Positions 45,863-54,984 of a stretch of 64,000 nucleotides of DNA are shown in pieces. The notes beneath the pieces are model-generated. The model searched no databases. It was not told the origin of the DNA and was given only the letters and a program-made list of their open reading frames with translations. Made by a program: the position numbers and the translations under genes. Origin of the DNA: Deinococcus sp. AB2017081 (GTDB taxonomy: Bacteria > Deinococcota > Deinococci > Deinococcales > Deinococcaceae); the NCBI RefSeq assembly GCF_034440735.1, contig NZ_CP140098.1, positions 3,673,573-3,737,572 of the forward strand, in the 5' to 3' direction. Numbering within the stretch: position 1 is the first letter of the stretch; every line of letters begins with the position of its first letter.

Positions 45863-47755
45863 ATGCGTACCCTGAACGTGTCCCGCCACCTGCTCACGCT
45901 GTCCCTGCCCCTGCTCGTCGCCGCCTGCGGCTCGGGGGGCAGCCCGACCGACCAGACCGTGGCCGATCCGCCCAACTTCACCGGCACGGCGGCAGGCGCC
46001 ACGACCGTCAACCTGCGCTGGGACGCCGTGGCGGGGGCCACGTCCTACACCCTGGAACGCAAGACGAACACGGCCGCGTATTCGCTGATCGCGTCGCCCG
46101 GCGCGGGCACCCTGAACTACGCCGACACCACCGCCCAGGCCAGCACGGCGTACACCTACCGCGTGAAGGCGGTCAGTGGCAGCGCGTCCAGCGCCGGCGC
46201 GGTCACCAGCGTGACCACCCCCGCCGGTGCCGCGCCCCAGAACCCGAACGCCGAGGCCATCAACGCCTATGCCAGCAGCCTGCCGTCGTGGGCGGCCTTC
46301 TCGCCGCCGATCCCCGACAGCGACGAGGCCAGCGGCCCCGCCGTACCCGCACAGATCACCGAGGACGGCGTGACCTACGACTGCACCACCACGCCCTACG
46401 GCCTGGCCCGCACCCCCGAGAAGGTCGTGACCTTCCAGCCGGACGCCTCGGTGTTCTGGCCGGGCGTGCTGCTCCAGGGCCGGGGCTACGCGGACGGCCT
46501 GGGCTCCCTGAAGGAATTGCCGATCCGGCAACGGGCGCCGCTGGCCGTGTCCATCGACCTGCTGGGCAACGACAACGCCCGCACCGTGGACAGCCCGAAT
46601 CTCCAGACCGTCACGCAGGCCATCGGGCAGCTGATCGCGGCGGCCAAGGCCGAGGGCGTCAGCCCCGGCACCAGCATCGACTACCAGAAGCAGGAAACGA
46701 ACTCCAGCAATGAGGTCGCGCTGCACCTGGGCCTGTCGGCGCGGTACATGCCGCTGACCGTCAAGGCGACGCTGGACGTGAACCGTAAGGCCAACGAGAC
46801 GACCATCACCGCGAACTTCATCGAGAAGGCCTTCACGGTGTCGGTCGTGCCGCCCCAGACACCCGCCGGCTTCTTCAGCCCCGACTTCACGCCGGCCCTG
46901 CTGGACGAGCAGAAGAACCTCGGCAATGTCGGGCCGAACAACCTGCCCACCTACGTGTCGAGCATCACCTACGGCCGCATCCTGCTGTTCAGCTTCACGG
47001 CCTCCGGCTCGGAGCAGGAGATCAAGGCCACCCTGGACGCCCTATACGAGTCGGCCAGCACCGGCGCGTCGGTGGAACTCAGCGCGGCGCAGAAGCAGCT
47101 GCTGTCCACCGCGTCGATCAAGGTCACGACCGTCGGCGGGGACTCCAGCAACGCCCTGGCCCTGATCCGCAGCGGCAACATCAGCGACTACTTCGAGACC
47201 ACCACCGCCCTGGAGACCTACAAGCCCATCTCCTACGAGGTGCGCAACCTGGGCGACGGCAGCATCGCCAAGGTCAGCGAGACCACCAGCTACAACATCC
47301 GCCAGTGCACCGCGCGGCCAAAGGTGCCGGTCAAGACCGGCGAGGAAATCCAGATCACCCTCGACCGCATCAATGTGAACGACGCCGGCGACGGTGACCT
47401 GGAAAACGGCGAGGTCTACGGCAGCGTGACCCTCGACGGCACCGCCGCGTGGTCGGCGAACCGCGACAACGCGGTCTCGGTCGGGAACGGCGGGGTGATC
47501 GACATGAACGGCCAGAACTCGCTGAAGAAGGAGGCGAACCTGGGCAGCAGCGTGTCGTTCACCGTGACCGGCTACTTCAAGGACGCCGACTCCGGCCTGC
47601 GCGGCGGCGACGACGATCTGGGCGGCTTCGACACCACCATCACGGTGCCGGTGCCCATGACGTCCGGGCAGTACACCACCACCCTCAACGACTCGAACGG
47701 GTCGATGACTCTGGTGTACACGGTGAAGAAGACCAAGGATCTGATGACGCCCTGA
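45863..47755 (+). CDS. Lipoprotein with FN3 domain and cholesterol-dependent-cytolysin-like region
   Basis: A 630-residue exported lipoprotein: signal with lipobox LVAAC (Cys22), an FN3 module (about 36-120, VNLRWDAVAGATSYTLER), then a CDC/thiol-activated-cytolysin-like region (about 125-485). Matches seen by eye to the CDC core: FWPGVLLQGRG (198-208; CDC has WPGALLQ), APLAVSIDL (225-233), ANFIEKAFTVSVVPP (317-331; membrane-inserting segment), YVSSITYGRILLF (364-376; VAYGRQ in pneumolysin), EQEIKATLDALY (384-395), VGGDSSNAL (424-432; GGDPSSGA) and PISYEVRNL (455-463; PISYTTSFL). The undecapeptide ECTGLAWEWWR is absent. A different C-terminal beta domain (about 490-630, acidic loop NDAGDGDLENGEV) takes the place of domain 4. 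GGAGGT lies 5 nt before the ATG. Confidence 0.72.
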   Translation: MRTLNVSRHLLTLSLPLLVAACGSGGSPTDQTVADPPNFTGTAAGATTVNLRWDAVAGATSYTLERKTNTAAYSLIASPGAGTLNYADTTAQASTAYTYRVKAVSGSASSAGAVTSVTTPAGAAPQNPNAEAINAYASSLPSWAAFSPPIPDSDEASGPAVPAQITEDGVTYDCTTTPYGLARTPEKVVTFQPDASVFWPGVLLQGRGYADGLGSLKELPIRQRAPLAVSIDLLGNDNARTVDSPNLQTVTQAIGQLIAAAKAEGVSPGTSIDYQKQETNSSNEVALHLGLSARYMPLTVKATLDVNRKANETTITANFIEKAFTVSVVPPQTPAGFFSPDFTPALLDEQKNLGNVGPNNLPTYVSSITYGRILLFSFTASGSEQEIKATLDALYESASTGASVELSAAQKQLLSTASIKVTTVGGDSSNALALIRSGNISDYFETTTALETYKPISYEVRNLGDGSIAKVSETTSYNIRQCTARPKVPVKTGEEIQITLDRINVNDAGDGDLENGEVYGSVTLDGTAAWSANRDNAVSVGNGGVIDMNGQNSLKKEANLGSSVSFTVTGYFKDADSGLRGGDDDLGGFDTTITVPVPMTSGQYTTTLNDSNGSMTLVYTVKKTKDLMTP

Positions 47756-47812
47756 AGCCTGGTGAAGGGCCAGTCTGGGAGTGTCCAGGGCCACCACCTC
47801 AGAGCCCAGGTC

Positions 47813-47846
47813 AAGAACGTCCGGTCATGTTCCGGACGTTCTTTCA
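47813..47846 (+). terminator. Intrinsic terminator of the cytolysin-like gene
   Basis: AAGAACGTCCGG pairs perfectly with CCGGACGTTCTT around a 7-nt loop, with T residues after the stem. It lies 57 bp past the stop. Confidence 0.85.
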
Positions 47847-47990
47847 TGCTGCAAAGGCGGGTAACTTATGCTCTCTCGCCACACTTTATGCAGGAGAATT
47901 GTCTTCTCTCTATTGAAAACAATGTATCAGTATAATTTCTGCGTCCGTGATGATACCGGGCTCAATCGGCCCTGATCTGGCCCTCCGTCG
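47847..47990. other. AT-rich patch
   Basis: A sharply AT-rich stretch, most extreme at 47870-47945, in a GC-rich genome. It contains the inverted repeat ATTGAAAACAAT and the sequence TATAAT. It holds no gene. It could be a promoter region without a visible gene, or a remnant of foreign DNA at the border between the cytolysin locus and the sugar operon. Confidence 0.5.
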
Positions 47991-48917
47991 TCACCCCACG
48001 GTGGCCACACACGGCGTTCCGGCGGCCGTCCAGATCAGCGGTTCCACGTGCAGTTCGCGCTGCGTGCCCTGCGGGTTCCAGGCATGGAAGACGAGGTAGT
48101 CCTGCCCGTGGGCGTCCTGCACGACGCTGTTGTGACCCGGCCCACGCAGGCCGCCGGGGCCGGAGCGCAGCACGACCGGGCCACCCTGCGGTTCACGCCA
48201 CGGCCCCAGGGGATGATCCGCGACCGCGTGGCCGACCCCGTAGGTCTCGTTCGTCCACGCCCCCCCCGAGTAGAACAGGTGGTACTGCCCCTGCCGCCGA
48301 ACCACGAAGGCACCTTCCAGGGTGTGCCAGTCGAAGACCCGGCCGTACATGGGCCGCTGGCGCTGGTAGAGCTGCCAGTCGCTGCTCGCCGCCAGCACTG
48401 GCACGGCGGGGCCGTCCAGCCGGGTCATGGCCTCCAGCCGCCGCACGGCGAGCACCGTCCCCACACGGTCAGCTGCCAGGTCGTCGCGGGCGTAGTACAG
48501 GTACCACTGGCCGTCCTTGTCCTGAAAGGGGTGGGGGTCGATGGCGAACGGCTCGTCCGGCGTGAGGTTCACGCCCTGATCGGTGAACGGCCCCAGCGGG
48601 GTGCGGCTCGTCGCCACGCGCAGGTGGTGCCCGCTGTCCCCGACGCCCACGGAGTAGTACAGGTAGAAGGTGCCCTGGAACTCGGCGACCTCGGGGGCCC
48701 AGTACGCGCGGGGCTCATCGCTCAGGGGAATCAGCGCCCCGCCGTGCGAGTGCCACGTGTGCAGGTCGTCCGAGCTGAGCACCTCGAACACCCGGCCGCC
48801 GGGCTCCTGCTGGCCGTCCAGGCCGGTGCCGTAGGCGTAGTAGCGCTCGCCCACGCGCAGCACGAAGGGATCGGCAAAGTTGCCGGTGTGGACCGGCTCG
48901 ACAGACACGCGGCTCAT
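47991..48917 (-). CDS. GH43 glycoside hydrolase, cytoplasmic
   Basis: A 308-residue five-bladed beta-propeller enzyme of the GH43 family (arabinofuranosidase, arabinanase or xylosidase). The catalytic base Asp is in [12 protein letters not shown], the pKa modulator Asp in AIDPHPFQD, and the acid Glu is likely in [25 protein letters not shown] is typical. No signal peptide. The ATG overlaps the preceding GH43 stop (ATGA). It would act on imported oligosaccharides. Confidence 0.87.
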   Translation of the reverse strand: MSRVSVEPVHTGNFADPFVLRVGERYYAYGTGLDGQQEPGGRVFEVLSSDDLHTWHSHGGALIPLSDEPRAYWAPEVAEFQGTFYLYYSVGVGDSGHHLRVATSRTPLGPFTDQGVNLTPDEPFAIDPHPFQDKDGQWYLYYARDDLAADRVGTVLAVRRLEAMTRLDGPAVPVLAASSDWQLYQRQRPMYGRVFDWHTLEGAFVVRRQGQYHLFYSGGAWTNETYGVGHAVADHPLGPWREPQGGPVVLRSGPGGLRGPGHNSVVQDAHGQDYLVFHAWNPQGTQRELHVEPLIWTAAGTPCVATVG

Positions 48918-49927
48918 GGCGTGGGCACCGGCTGCGGGGTCAGGGTCACGCCGCCGAACAGCACCCGGCCACCTTTGAACCCGATCCGGTCGAGTCGCAT
49001 GCTGCGCTGGCCGCCGCTGGCATCGCCCACCGCGCCCAGCGTCCACGCGTGGTACGCCAGCCACGTCTGCCCGGCCCCGTCCGTGACGACCGTCTGGTGC
49101 CCCGGCCCGACGACCTGACCGCTGGTGACCACGACGGGATCCGGGGCCTTGGTGTACGGCCCGGTCAGCGTTCTGGCGGTCGCGTAGCCCACGGCATAGG
49201 TCTCGTTGTCGTAGCTGGCCCCCGAGTACAGCAGGTAGTAGTACCCGTCCTGTACATGCAGGCTGGGGGCCTCGACCACCGCGCCCTCCCACAGCGCGTC
49301 GTTGCTGATCAGCAGCTTCTCCGTGCCGACCAGCGACACGCCATCGGCACCGAGTTTCTGGACGTAGATGCCGGTGCTCAGGTTGCAGCAGTTGCCGTCG
49401 TTCTTCCACAGCAGGTAGCGCTGGCCGTCGGTGTCACGGAAGGGGCTGGCGTCGATGCTGCCGCCCAGATCGGCCTGACACACCAGGGGCCGCTCGCTGC
49501 TGTCGGTGAACGGCCCCTCGGGCCGGGTGGCGACGGCGGCCCCCACGCACTGGCGGTCGCTCAGGGTGTCGCGGGTGGTGTAGTACAGGACGTAGCGGTC
49601 TGGGGCGAAGGCCATGACCTCGGGTGCCCAGGTCAGGCCGGCGCGGGCCCAGCGCGGCTGCCCGGCCAGGGCGTTGCCCACGAACGACCAGTTCACCAGA
49701 TCGCGGGAGCGCTGCACCGGCACGTCGTTGCCGCCGCCGTTGGTGCCGTAGGCGTAGTACCACTCGCCCACGCGCAGCACGAAGGGGTCGGGGAAATTCT
49801 CGTTGATGACGGGGTTGGTAAACGTTCGGGTCACGGGGGGGCCTCCTCCACCGGCGCGGGCGGCGGGGCCACAGGTGGCCACCACACACAGGCCGAGGAT
49901 CAGGGCAAGGGAGAAACGTGGGGTCAA
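48914..49927 (-). CDS. GH43 glycoside hydrolase, secreted
   Basis: A 337-residue GH43 propeller with an N-terminal signal peptide ([20 protein letters not shown]). Catalytic Asp in [13 protein letters not shown], Asp in [12 protein letters not shown] and Glu in [17 protein letters not shown] is a GH43 landmark. One of the two Cys pairs (NDGNCCNLS) may form a disulfide. The start is TTG at 49927 with TAGGAG 6 nt upstream. It is paired with the cytoplasmic GH43 gene, suggesting trimming outside and finishing inside. Confidence 0.85.
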   Translation of the reverse strand: MTPRFSLALILGLCVVATCGPAARAGGGGPPVTRTFTNPVINENFPDPFVLRVGEWYYAYGTNGGGNDVPVQRSRDLVNWSFVGNALAGQPRWARAGLTWAPEVMAFAPDRYVLYYTTRDTLSDRQCVGAAVATRPEGPFTDSSERPLVCQADLGGSIDASPFRDTDGQRYLLWKNDGNCCNLSTGIYVQKLGADGVSLVGTEKLLISNDALWEGAVVEAPSLHVQDGYYYLLYSGASYDNETYAVGYATARTLTGPYTKAPDPVVVTSGQVVGPGHQTVVTDGAGQTWLAYHAWTLGAVGDASGGQRSMRLDRIGFKGGRVLFGGVTLTPQPVPTP

Positions 49928-50019
49928 GGCAGGCTCCTAGAGCATCTGGTAAAAGTGCTTGGCACTTCTGACCGAACAGAGTGAGTGAGATCAGCCGAGC
50001 CTCTGGAAGAATGGAAGCT

Positions 50020-51336
50020 TCAGACGTCGTGTGGTTGAAGCTGGAGTCCGGACAGGGGCTCGAGGGGGGACGCCGCGCCGGTCACGTTCAGGGCGTCCTG
50101 GGGCACCGGTGCCGACACATCGGCAGGCATCAGCGGGTTCTGGATGAAGTCGCGGAAGAAGGGCAGCGCCGGGTCGGGCTGCCGGTCGTGGCGATCAGGG
50201 TTCAGATGGTACAGGCCACTGGGACACACGTGACCCTCCAGGCGGGTCAGGCCGATGTGCCAGTCCACGTGGTCGAACAGCGGCCACCAAGTCGCCCCCA
50301 GCACCGCCGCGCCGCGTTCCTGCGCGTGCAGAACCTCGCTGCCCAGCCAGCGCAGCCAGTCCTCGCGGCGGGTATCGGTGCTGGTCTCGGCGACGTACAG
50401 CGGCAGGCCGTAGCGGGCGTGGTACTCCAGCAGCGTGTGGGCCAGTCCGGGCGGCTGCGGATCCGGGTACAGGCGGTAGTCGGGGCGCCGGCCCCAGTCG
50501 CCGGGATGCGGCGGGGCGTGGGGCGGCAGGATCGCGTGTTCGCTGCCGGGGTAGTAATCCAGGCCGATCACGTCCGGGGGCGTTGGGTCATTCAGCGCGG
50601 CCTCCAGCACGTCCGCGCCCGCCACCCCGGCCAGCGCCGCGTACAGTGGGGTATTCCGCTCCAGCCGGCCGCACAGCACGTCGAAGGCGGCGTAGCGCCA
50701 CTCCGTGAGTTCCCCGGCCAGCGCCGTCAGTGCCGGGGTCGTGGCCCGGAAGCGGTCGGCCCCGTCGTTGAGCCAGATCTCGGCGTGCGGGTTGACCTCC
50801 CGGATGGCCTGGATCGCACCGCGCAGCCCCGCCAGCACCGGCCACAGGCTGCGGGCGAAGCCCTGCACCCCCAGCTCGTGCGGGGGCCACGTGCCGTTGC
50901 CACCGCTGAAGAACGCCCAGATGTACGGCTCATTGAAGGGGGTGATCTTCGTGACCTGCGGGTAGCGCTCGCTGAAGGCGCGGGCATACGCCGTGACCGC
51001 CGCCGGGTAGCCGGGATCGCGCAGCCCGCCGGGCAGCCAGGGTGGCGTGCCGAAGTGCAGCAGATCCCAGATGGGTTCCAGCCCCAGATCGCGGAGCAGG
51101 GCCACGGCCTGATCCGGCCACGTCCAGTCGTAGGTGTCCGGGGCCGGATTCACGTCGGGCCACGGCACGCCGTATCGCACGTGCGTCACCCCCACCTCGG
51201 CCGCAAGGCGCAGGTCGTCCGCCCAGCGCTCGCGGTGCGCCGTCCACGTGTACTGATCCCAGCCCAGCGCCGGATTCACGGTGTTCTCGATGCCCACGGC
51301 CCAGAAGAAGGGCACGGTGGCGGCCCGCGCCCTCAT
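50020..51336 (-). CDS. GH1-like clan GH-A glycosidase
   Basis: The 438-residue product has FFWAVGIENT near the start, the acid/base in PFNEPYIWAFF (NEP), and a likely nucleophile Glu in LYVAETSTD. WGVDYYPG-like LDYYPGSE lies in between. This matches distant GH1/GH5-like beta-glycosidases of clan GH-A. No signal peptide. The ATG overlaps the permease stop (ATGA). Within an operon with two GH43 enzymes it probably splits a beta-xylo- or beta-galacto-oligosaccharide. Confidence 0.75.
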   Translation of the reverse strand: MRARAATVPFFWAVGIENTVNPALGWDQYTWTAHRERWADDLRLAAEVGVTHVRYGVPWPDVNPAPDTYDWTWPDQAVALLRDLGLEPIWDLLHFGTPPWLPGGLRDPGYPAAVTAYARAFSERYPQVTKITPFNEPYIWAFFSGGNGTWPPHELGVQGFARSLWPVLAGLRGAIQAIREVNPHAEIWLNDGADRFRATTPALTALAGELTEWRYAAFDVLCGRLERNTPLYAALAGVAGADVLEAALNDPTPPDVIGLDYYPGSEHAILPPHAPPHPGDWGRRPDYRLYPDPQPPGLAHTLLEYHARYGLPLYVAETSTDTRREDWLRWLGSEVLHAQERGAAVLGATWWPLFDHVDWHIGLTRLEGHVCPSGLYHLNPDRHDRQPDPALPFFRDFIQNPLMPADVSAPVPQDALNVTGAASPLEPLSGLQLQPHDV

Positions 51337-52235
51337 TCCTTGAGCCCCGTCACGGCGATGCCCTGTTCGAGGTACCGCTGCGCCAGCAGGTACGCCACCA
51401 GCACCGGGATCGCGGCGATGGCGGTGCCGGCCATGAGCTTGCCGTAATCGGTCGTGTATCGGCTGGAGAAGGAGTTGATGCCGACCGGCAGCGTCTGGAG
51501 GTCGCCGTGCACCACGAACAGCGGCCACACGTAGTTGTTCCACGACCCCATGAATGAGAACACCGCCAGGGTCGCCAGCACCGGCACGCTCAGCGGCAGG
51601 ATCACGTGCCGCAGCACCTGGAGGTGGTTCGCGCCGTCTAGCCGGGCGGCTTCCTCCAGTTCACGCGGAATGCCCACGAAGAACTGCCGCAGCAGGAAGA
51701 CCCCGAAGGCCCCGGCCACGCCCGGCCAGATCAGCGCGTGGTACGTGTCGATCCAGTTGAGCTGGATCATCATGATGTAGCTGGGAATCAGGGTGACGAT
51801 GCCGGGCACCATCATGGAACTGAGGACGAACCAGAACCACGCGTCGCGCCCCGGAAAGCGCATGCGGGCAAAGGCGTAGGCGGCCAGCACGCACACGATC
51901 AGGTGGGCGGCCGTGAAGGCCAGCGAGGTGAACAGCGAATTCCACGCCCAGCGCAGGATGTTCCCGTCCGGCGAGGTCAGGATCTCGCGGTAGTTGGCAA
52001 TCGTCGGGCTGGCCGGAATCCACTGCACCGGCACAGCGATGGTGTCGGCCTCGGGCTTGAAGCTGGTGCTGAGCATCCAGTACAGCGGGGCCAGGAACAG
52101 CAGCGCCAGAAGAAGCAGCACTACGAAGCGCGGCACGTCGCGCGGGCGGCGGCGGCGCAGCGGCGGGCCGCCCACCGTGGTCTGGGCGGGCAGGGCGGCC
52201 GTGGGCAGCCGGGTGGCGGGCACGGGGTCGGTCAT
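51333..52235 (-). CDS. Sugar ABC transporter permease (MalG/AraQ type)
   Basis: A 300-residue CUT1 permease with six membrane helices. The EAA loop is PRELEEAARLDGANHLQVLRHVILPL, which contacts the ATPase. The N-terminus is cytoplasmic and basic (RRRRPRDVPR). It overlaps the first permease gene by four bases. The operon has no ATPase gene, so it likely uses a shared MsmK/UgpC-type ATPase encoded elsewhere. Confidence 0.92.
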   Translation of the reverse strand: MTDPVPATRLPTAALPAQTTVGGPPLRRRRPRDVPRFVVLLLLALLFLAPLYWMLSTSFKPEADTIAVPVQWIPASPTIANYREILTSPDGNILRWAWNSLFTSLAFTAAHLIVCVLAAYAFARMRFPGRDAWFWFVLSSMMVPGIVTLIPSYIMMIQLNWIDTYHALIWPGVAGAFGVFLLRQFFVGIPRELEEAARLDGANHLQVLRHVILPLSVPVLATLAVFSFMGSWNNYVWPLFVVHGDLQTLPVGINSFSSRYTTDYGKLMAGTAIAAIPVLVAYLLAQRYLEQGIAVTGLKE

Positions 52236-53167
52236 GGCTGCTCCCGGCCCCGGATGTCACGGGCCAGCGTGCGGAACTGGATCACCGTGAACACCAGCAT
52301 CATCAGCCCGAACACGAAGCTCATGGCCGTCGCCGAGGAAAACTGGTTGTTGCTGAAGGCTTCCTCGGTGATGTACATGATCACGCTCTGGGTGCCCCGC
52401 GCCGGCCCGCCCCCCGTGATGACCTGCGGCTGCCCGAACAGTTGCAGCGAGGCCAGCACCGTGGTCACGACCACGAACAGCGTGGTGGGCTGGAGCAGCG
52501 GCAGGGTGATGAACCGGAACTTCTGCGTGCCGCTCGCCCCGTCCAGTTCGGCGGCCTCGTACACGGCGGTCGGGATGCTGCCCATGGCCGCCAGATACAG
52601 CGTCATGTTGAAGCCGATCGTCCACCACACCGTCCCGACCGTGATCGGCACCCACGCCCAGCCGTCCGAGGTCAGAAAGGGGATGCTGGGCTGGTTCAGC
52701 ACGGCCAGCACGTTGTTGATCAGGCCGCTCTGGTTCTCGAACATCCACTTCCACAGGATGCCCATGACCGACACGCTCAGGATGCCCGGCATGAAGAAGA
52801 TCGAGCGGAACACCGACCGCAGCGCGATGGGCCGGAACAGCAGCTGCGCCAGGCCCAGTGCGGTCGCCACCAGCAGCGGCACGCTGATCACCGTGAACAG
52901 CAGCGTGTTGACCAGCGTGCGCCAGAAGAAGTCGCGCTGCGGCGTGTCGCGGAACAGGTTCAGGTAGAACTCCGCGCCCACGAAGGGCTGCGTGTCCGAC
53001 AGCGGATCCCAGCGGTGCACGCTGACATACAGCCCGAACGCGACCGGGTAGACGATGAACGCCAGGAAGAAGAGGGCGTGGGGCAGCAGGAACAGATACG
53101 GCACCAGCGGGTGGTTGTCGTGCAGACCACGCCGGGACGCCGGTGCTCGCGGGCGGGTGATGGTCAC
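52232..53167 (-). CDS. Sugar ABC transporter permease (MalF/AraP type)
   Basis: A 311-residue CUT1 permease with six or seven helices. The EAA motif is YEAAELDGASGTQKFRFITLPLL. The GTG at 53167 has GAGGT 5 nt upstream. A longer frame is open to 53269 but would run back over the repeat at 53217, so the short start is preferred. It is separated from the binding-protein gene by a 201-bp gap holding a palindromic repeat. Confidence 0.92.
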   Translation of the reverse strand: MTITRPRAPASRRGLHDNHPLVPYLFLLPHALFFLAFIVYPVAFGLYVSVHRWDPLSDTQPFVGAEFYLNLFRDTPQRDFFWRTLVNTLLFTVISVPLLVATALGLAQLLFRPIALRSVFRSIFFMPGILSVSVMGILWKWMFENQSGLINNVLAVLNQPSIPFLTSDGWAWVPITVGTVWWTIGFNMTLYLAAMGSIPTAVYEAAELDGASGTQKFRFITLPLLQPTTLFVVVTTVLASLQLFGQPQVITGGGPARGTQSVIMYITEEAFSNNQFSSATAMSFVFGLMMLVFTVIQFRTLARDIRGREQP

Positions 53168-53216
53168 GGAGTACCTCGGGGTGGGGAACGGGGGGTGGGC
53201 GGTGGGGTTGTGGGCG

Positions 53217-53336
53217 AACCCCTCGCTTCGCGCTCTACGAGTCCGCCCCTGCGGGGCACCTCCCCTCAAGGGGAGGCAACGAGCACATCATTGGCTCCCC
53301 TTGAGGGGAGCTGGCAGCGAAGCTAACTGAGGGGTT
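53217..53336. repeat. MITE-like palindromic repeat, copy B, inside the ABC operon
   Basis: A 120-bp element with the same terminal inverted repeats (AACCCCTC ... GAGGGGTT) and a 38-bp core (53242-53279) identical to that of copy A (32170-32207). It also holds CTCCCCTTGAGGGGAG-type hairpins. It lies between the binding-protein gene and the first permease gene, so it is transcribed and could stabilise the upstream mRNA, as REP elements do in malE-malF. Confidence 0.78.
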
Positions 53337-53368
53337 GACGCGGCTCTACCGCCCACCCCCCACTCCCC

Positions 53369-54661
53369 TTACTTGATGGTCTGTCTGGCCTGGGCAATCT
53401 GCTTGCTGGCCTCGTTCTGGGCATCGGCCAGGGCCTTCTCGACCGACTTCTTGCCCAGCACGGCGGCCTCGACCGCGCCGTCCCACGCGCCGCGTACCTG
53501 GCCGACCCAGGGGTAGCCGCTGGTGGCGTAGACGTTGGGCAGGCCCTCGAACAGCCCGGAGACCGGATTGTTGTCGTAGCTCTTGTCCTTGGCGACGGTC
53601 GGCTGGGTGGGCAGGCCGCCCGCCGCCGTCCACGTCAGATTCTGCGCGGGCTGCGTCATCCACGCGATGAACTCCAGCGAGGCTGCACGCTTGTTCTTGT
53701 CATAGCTGGCCCGCTGGCGCGGCAGGGTCAGGTGGCTCGACCCGCCCCACGCGGCGTTCATCTTGGTGCCCAGCTGCGGCAGGGACGTGACGCCGAAGTT
53801 CAGGCCGCTCTGGCCCTTGTACTGTTCGAGCATCCACACGCCGTTGAAGTTGAAGCAGGTCTTGCCCTGGCGGAAGGCCGCAATTTCGCTCTGCTCGGTG
53901 GCGTTCGCCGGGGACACCTGGTACTTCTGCACCTGATCCACCAGGAACTGCACCGCCTCGCGCGCCCCGGCACTCGTGAAGGCGGCGTTCTGCGACTTGT
54001 CGACCAGATCGACCCCGTTCTGGCGCACCAGGGAATACGCGATGGTGCCGCCCATCCAGCCGTTCACGACGCCGGCGGCCCAGGTATTCAGGTTCTTCGC
54101 GTCAAAGCCGGCCTCACCGGGGCGTTTGCCGCCCTTATCGACCGTGCATTTCTGCGCGGCGGCCAGGTACTCGGCGCGGGTGGTGGGCACCTTGGTCACG
54201 CCGGACTTGGCGAGCAGATCCTTGTTGTAGTACATCGCCAGCGCCACCGAATGCACCGGCACGCCGTAGGACGCGCCCTTGTAGTCGGCGGTGGCCCACA
54301 GCGGGCCATAGAACCGCGCCTTGCTGATCCCGGCGGTCGACAGCTCGGCCGTGGTCAGGGGCGTCAGTGCTCCACGGGCGATGAAGCTGGTGACCTGATC
54401 CTCGTTGATCACCACGACATCGGGTGAGCGGCCGGACGCGACCAGCGGCCCCAGTTGCTGCCACGTGGTGCCCCACGGCTGCGCCTGCCCCTTGACCTCG
54501 ATGTTGGGGTGCGCGGCGTTGAACTGGCTGATCAGCTTCTCCATGACCGGCCGATCCGGGCCAGTGAAGCCGTGCAGGTACGTGAGCTGCACCTTGGGGC
54601 CGGTGTAGGCCGCCAGCGCGGCGCCAGAGAGGAGCACGGTCAGGCTGAGAATGCGCAACAT
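53369..54661 (-). CDS. Sugar ABC transporter substrate-binding protein
   Basis: A 430-residue extracytoplasmic binding protein of the CUT1 type, with a signal peptide ([18 protein letters not shown]; cleavage near residue 18). It has [34 protein letters not shown] and [14 protein letters not shown], usual landmarks of the family. The ATG at 54661 has AGGAGG a few nt upstream; the in-frame extension upstream is rejected because it lacks a signal peptide at the start. It is first gene of the operon, with its own promoter. Confidence 0.92.
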   Translation of the reverse strand: MLRILSLTVLLSGAALAAYTGPKVQLTYLHGFTGPDRPVMEKLISQFNAAHPNIEVKGQAQPWGTTWQQLGPLVASGRSPDVVVINEDQVTSFIARGALTPLTTAELSTAGISKARFYGPLWATADYKGASYGVPVHSVALAMYYNKDLLAKSGVTKVPTTRAEYLAAAQKCTVDKGGKRPGEAGFDAKNLNTWAAGVVNGWMGGTIAYSLVRQNGVDLVDKSQNAAFTSAGAREAVQFLVDQVQKYQVSPANATEQSEIAAFRQGKTCFNFNGVWMLEQYKGQSGLNFGVTSLPQLGTKMNAAWGGSSHLTLPRQRASYDKNKRAASLEFIAWMTQPAQNLTWTAAGGLPTQPTVAKDKSYDNNPVSGLFEGLPNVYATSGYPWVGQVRGAWDGAVEAAVLGKKSVEKALADAQNEASKQIAQARQTIK

Positions 54662-54984
54662 AGAAACCTCCTGATGGGGGAAGGACGACCGGGACGGCCC
54701 GCATGCGGCCGGAGCCACAGTGAGACCCACGCGGGGAGACGGATCTGAATGTCTGGAGCCGCGAGGAACAGGAGCCATACATGAAGACCCTGTCTGATTT
54801 GCCGTGCGGCCATTGTGCGGAATATTTTTGTTAGTTGTCAAATTTTTTCAGGATGAATGCTTCATTTCACCCTCATGGCCACCGACCTCTCCGCCGTTGA
54901 ACGCGGCGCGGCTGTGCGCTGGCCTGGTTCAATTTGTCTCAACTTTTACTTGCAGAGTTGTCAGTATCGCTTCTACACTGGCCC
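54662..54984. promoter_or_regulatory. Divergent promoter region of the pentoside operon
   Basis: 323 bp, lower in GC than its surroundings. For the binding protein (minus): -35 TTGACA (54836-54841), 18-bp spacer, -10 CACAAT (54812-54817), leaving a leader of about 145 nt. For the regulator (plus): -35 TTGCAG (54950-54955), 18-bp spacer, -10 TACACT (54974-54979), 5 nt before the ATG. AGTTGTCA occurs at 54833-54840 over the first -35 and again at 54956-54963 in the second spacer, so it is a candidate operator for the ArsR-type regulator. Confidence 0.6.

Noticed and set aside
50020..51543. A longer start for the GH-A hydrolase
   Set aside because: The extra 69 residues are the antisense-like/alternate frame of the permease gene end; the ATG overlapping the permease stop is the normal coupling here.
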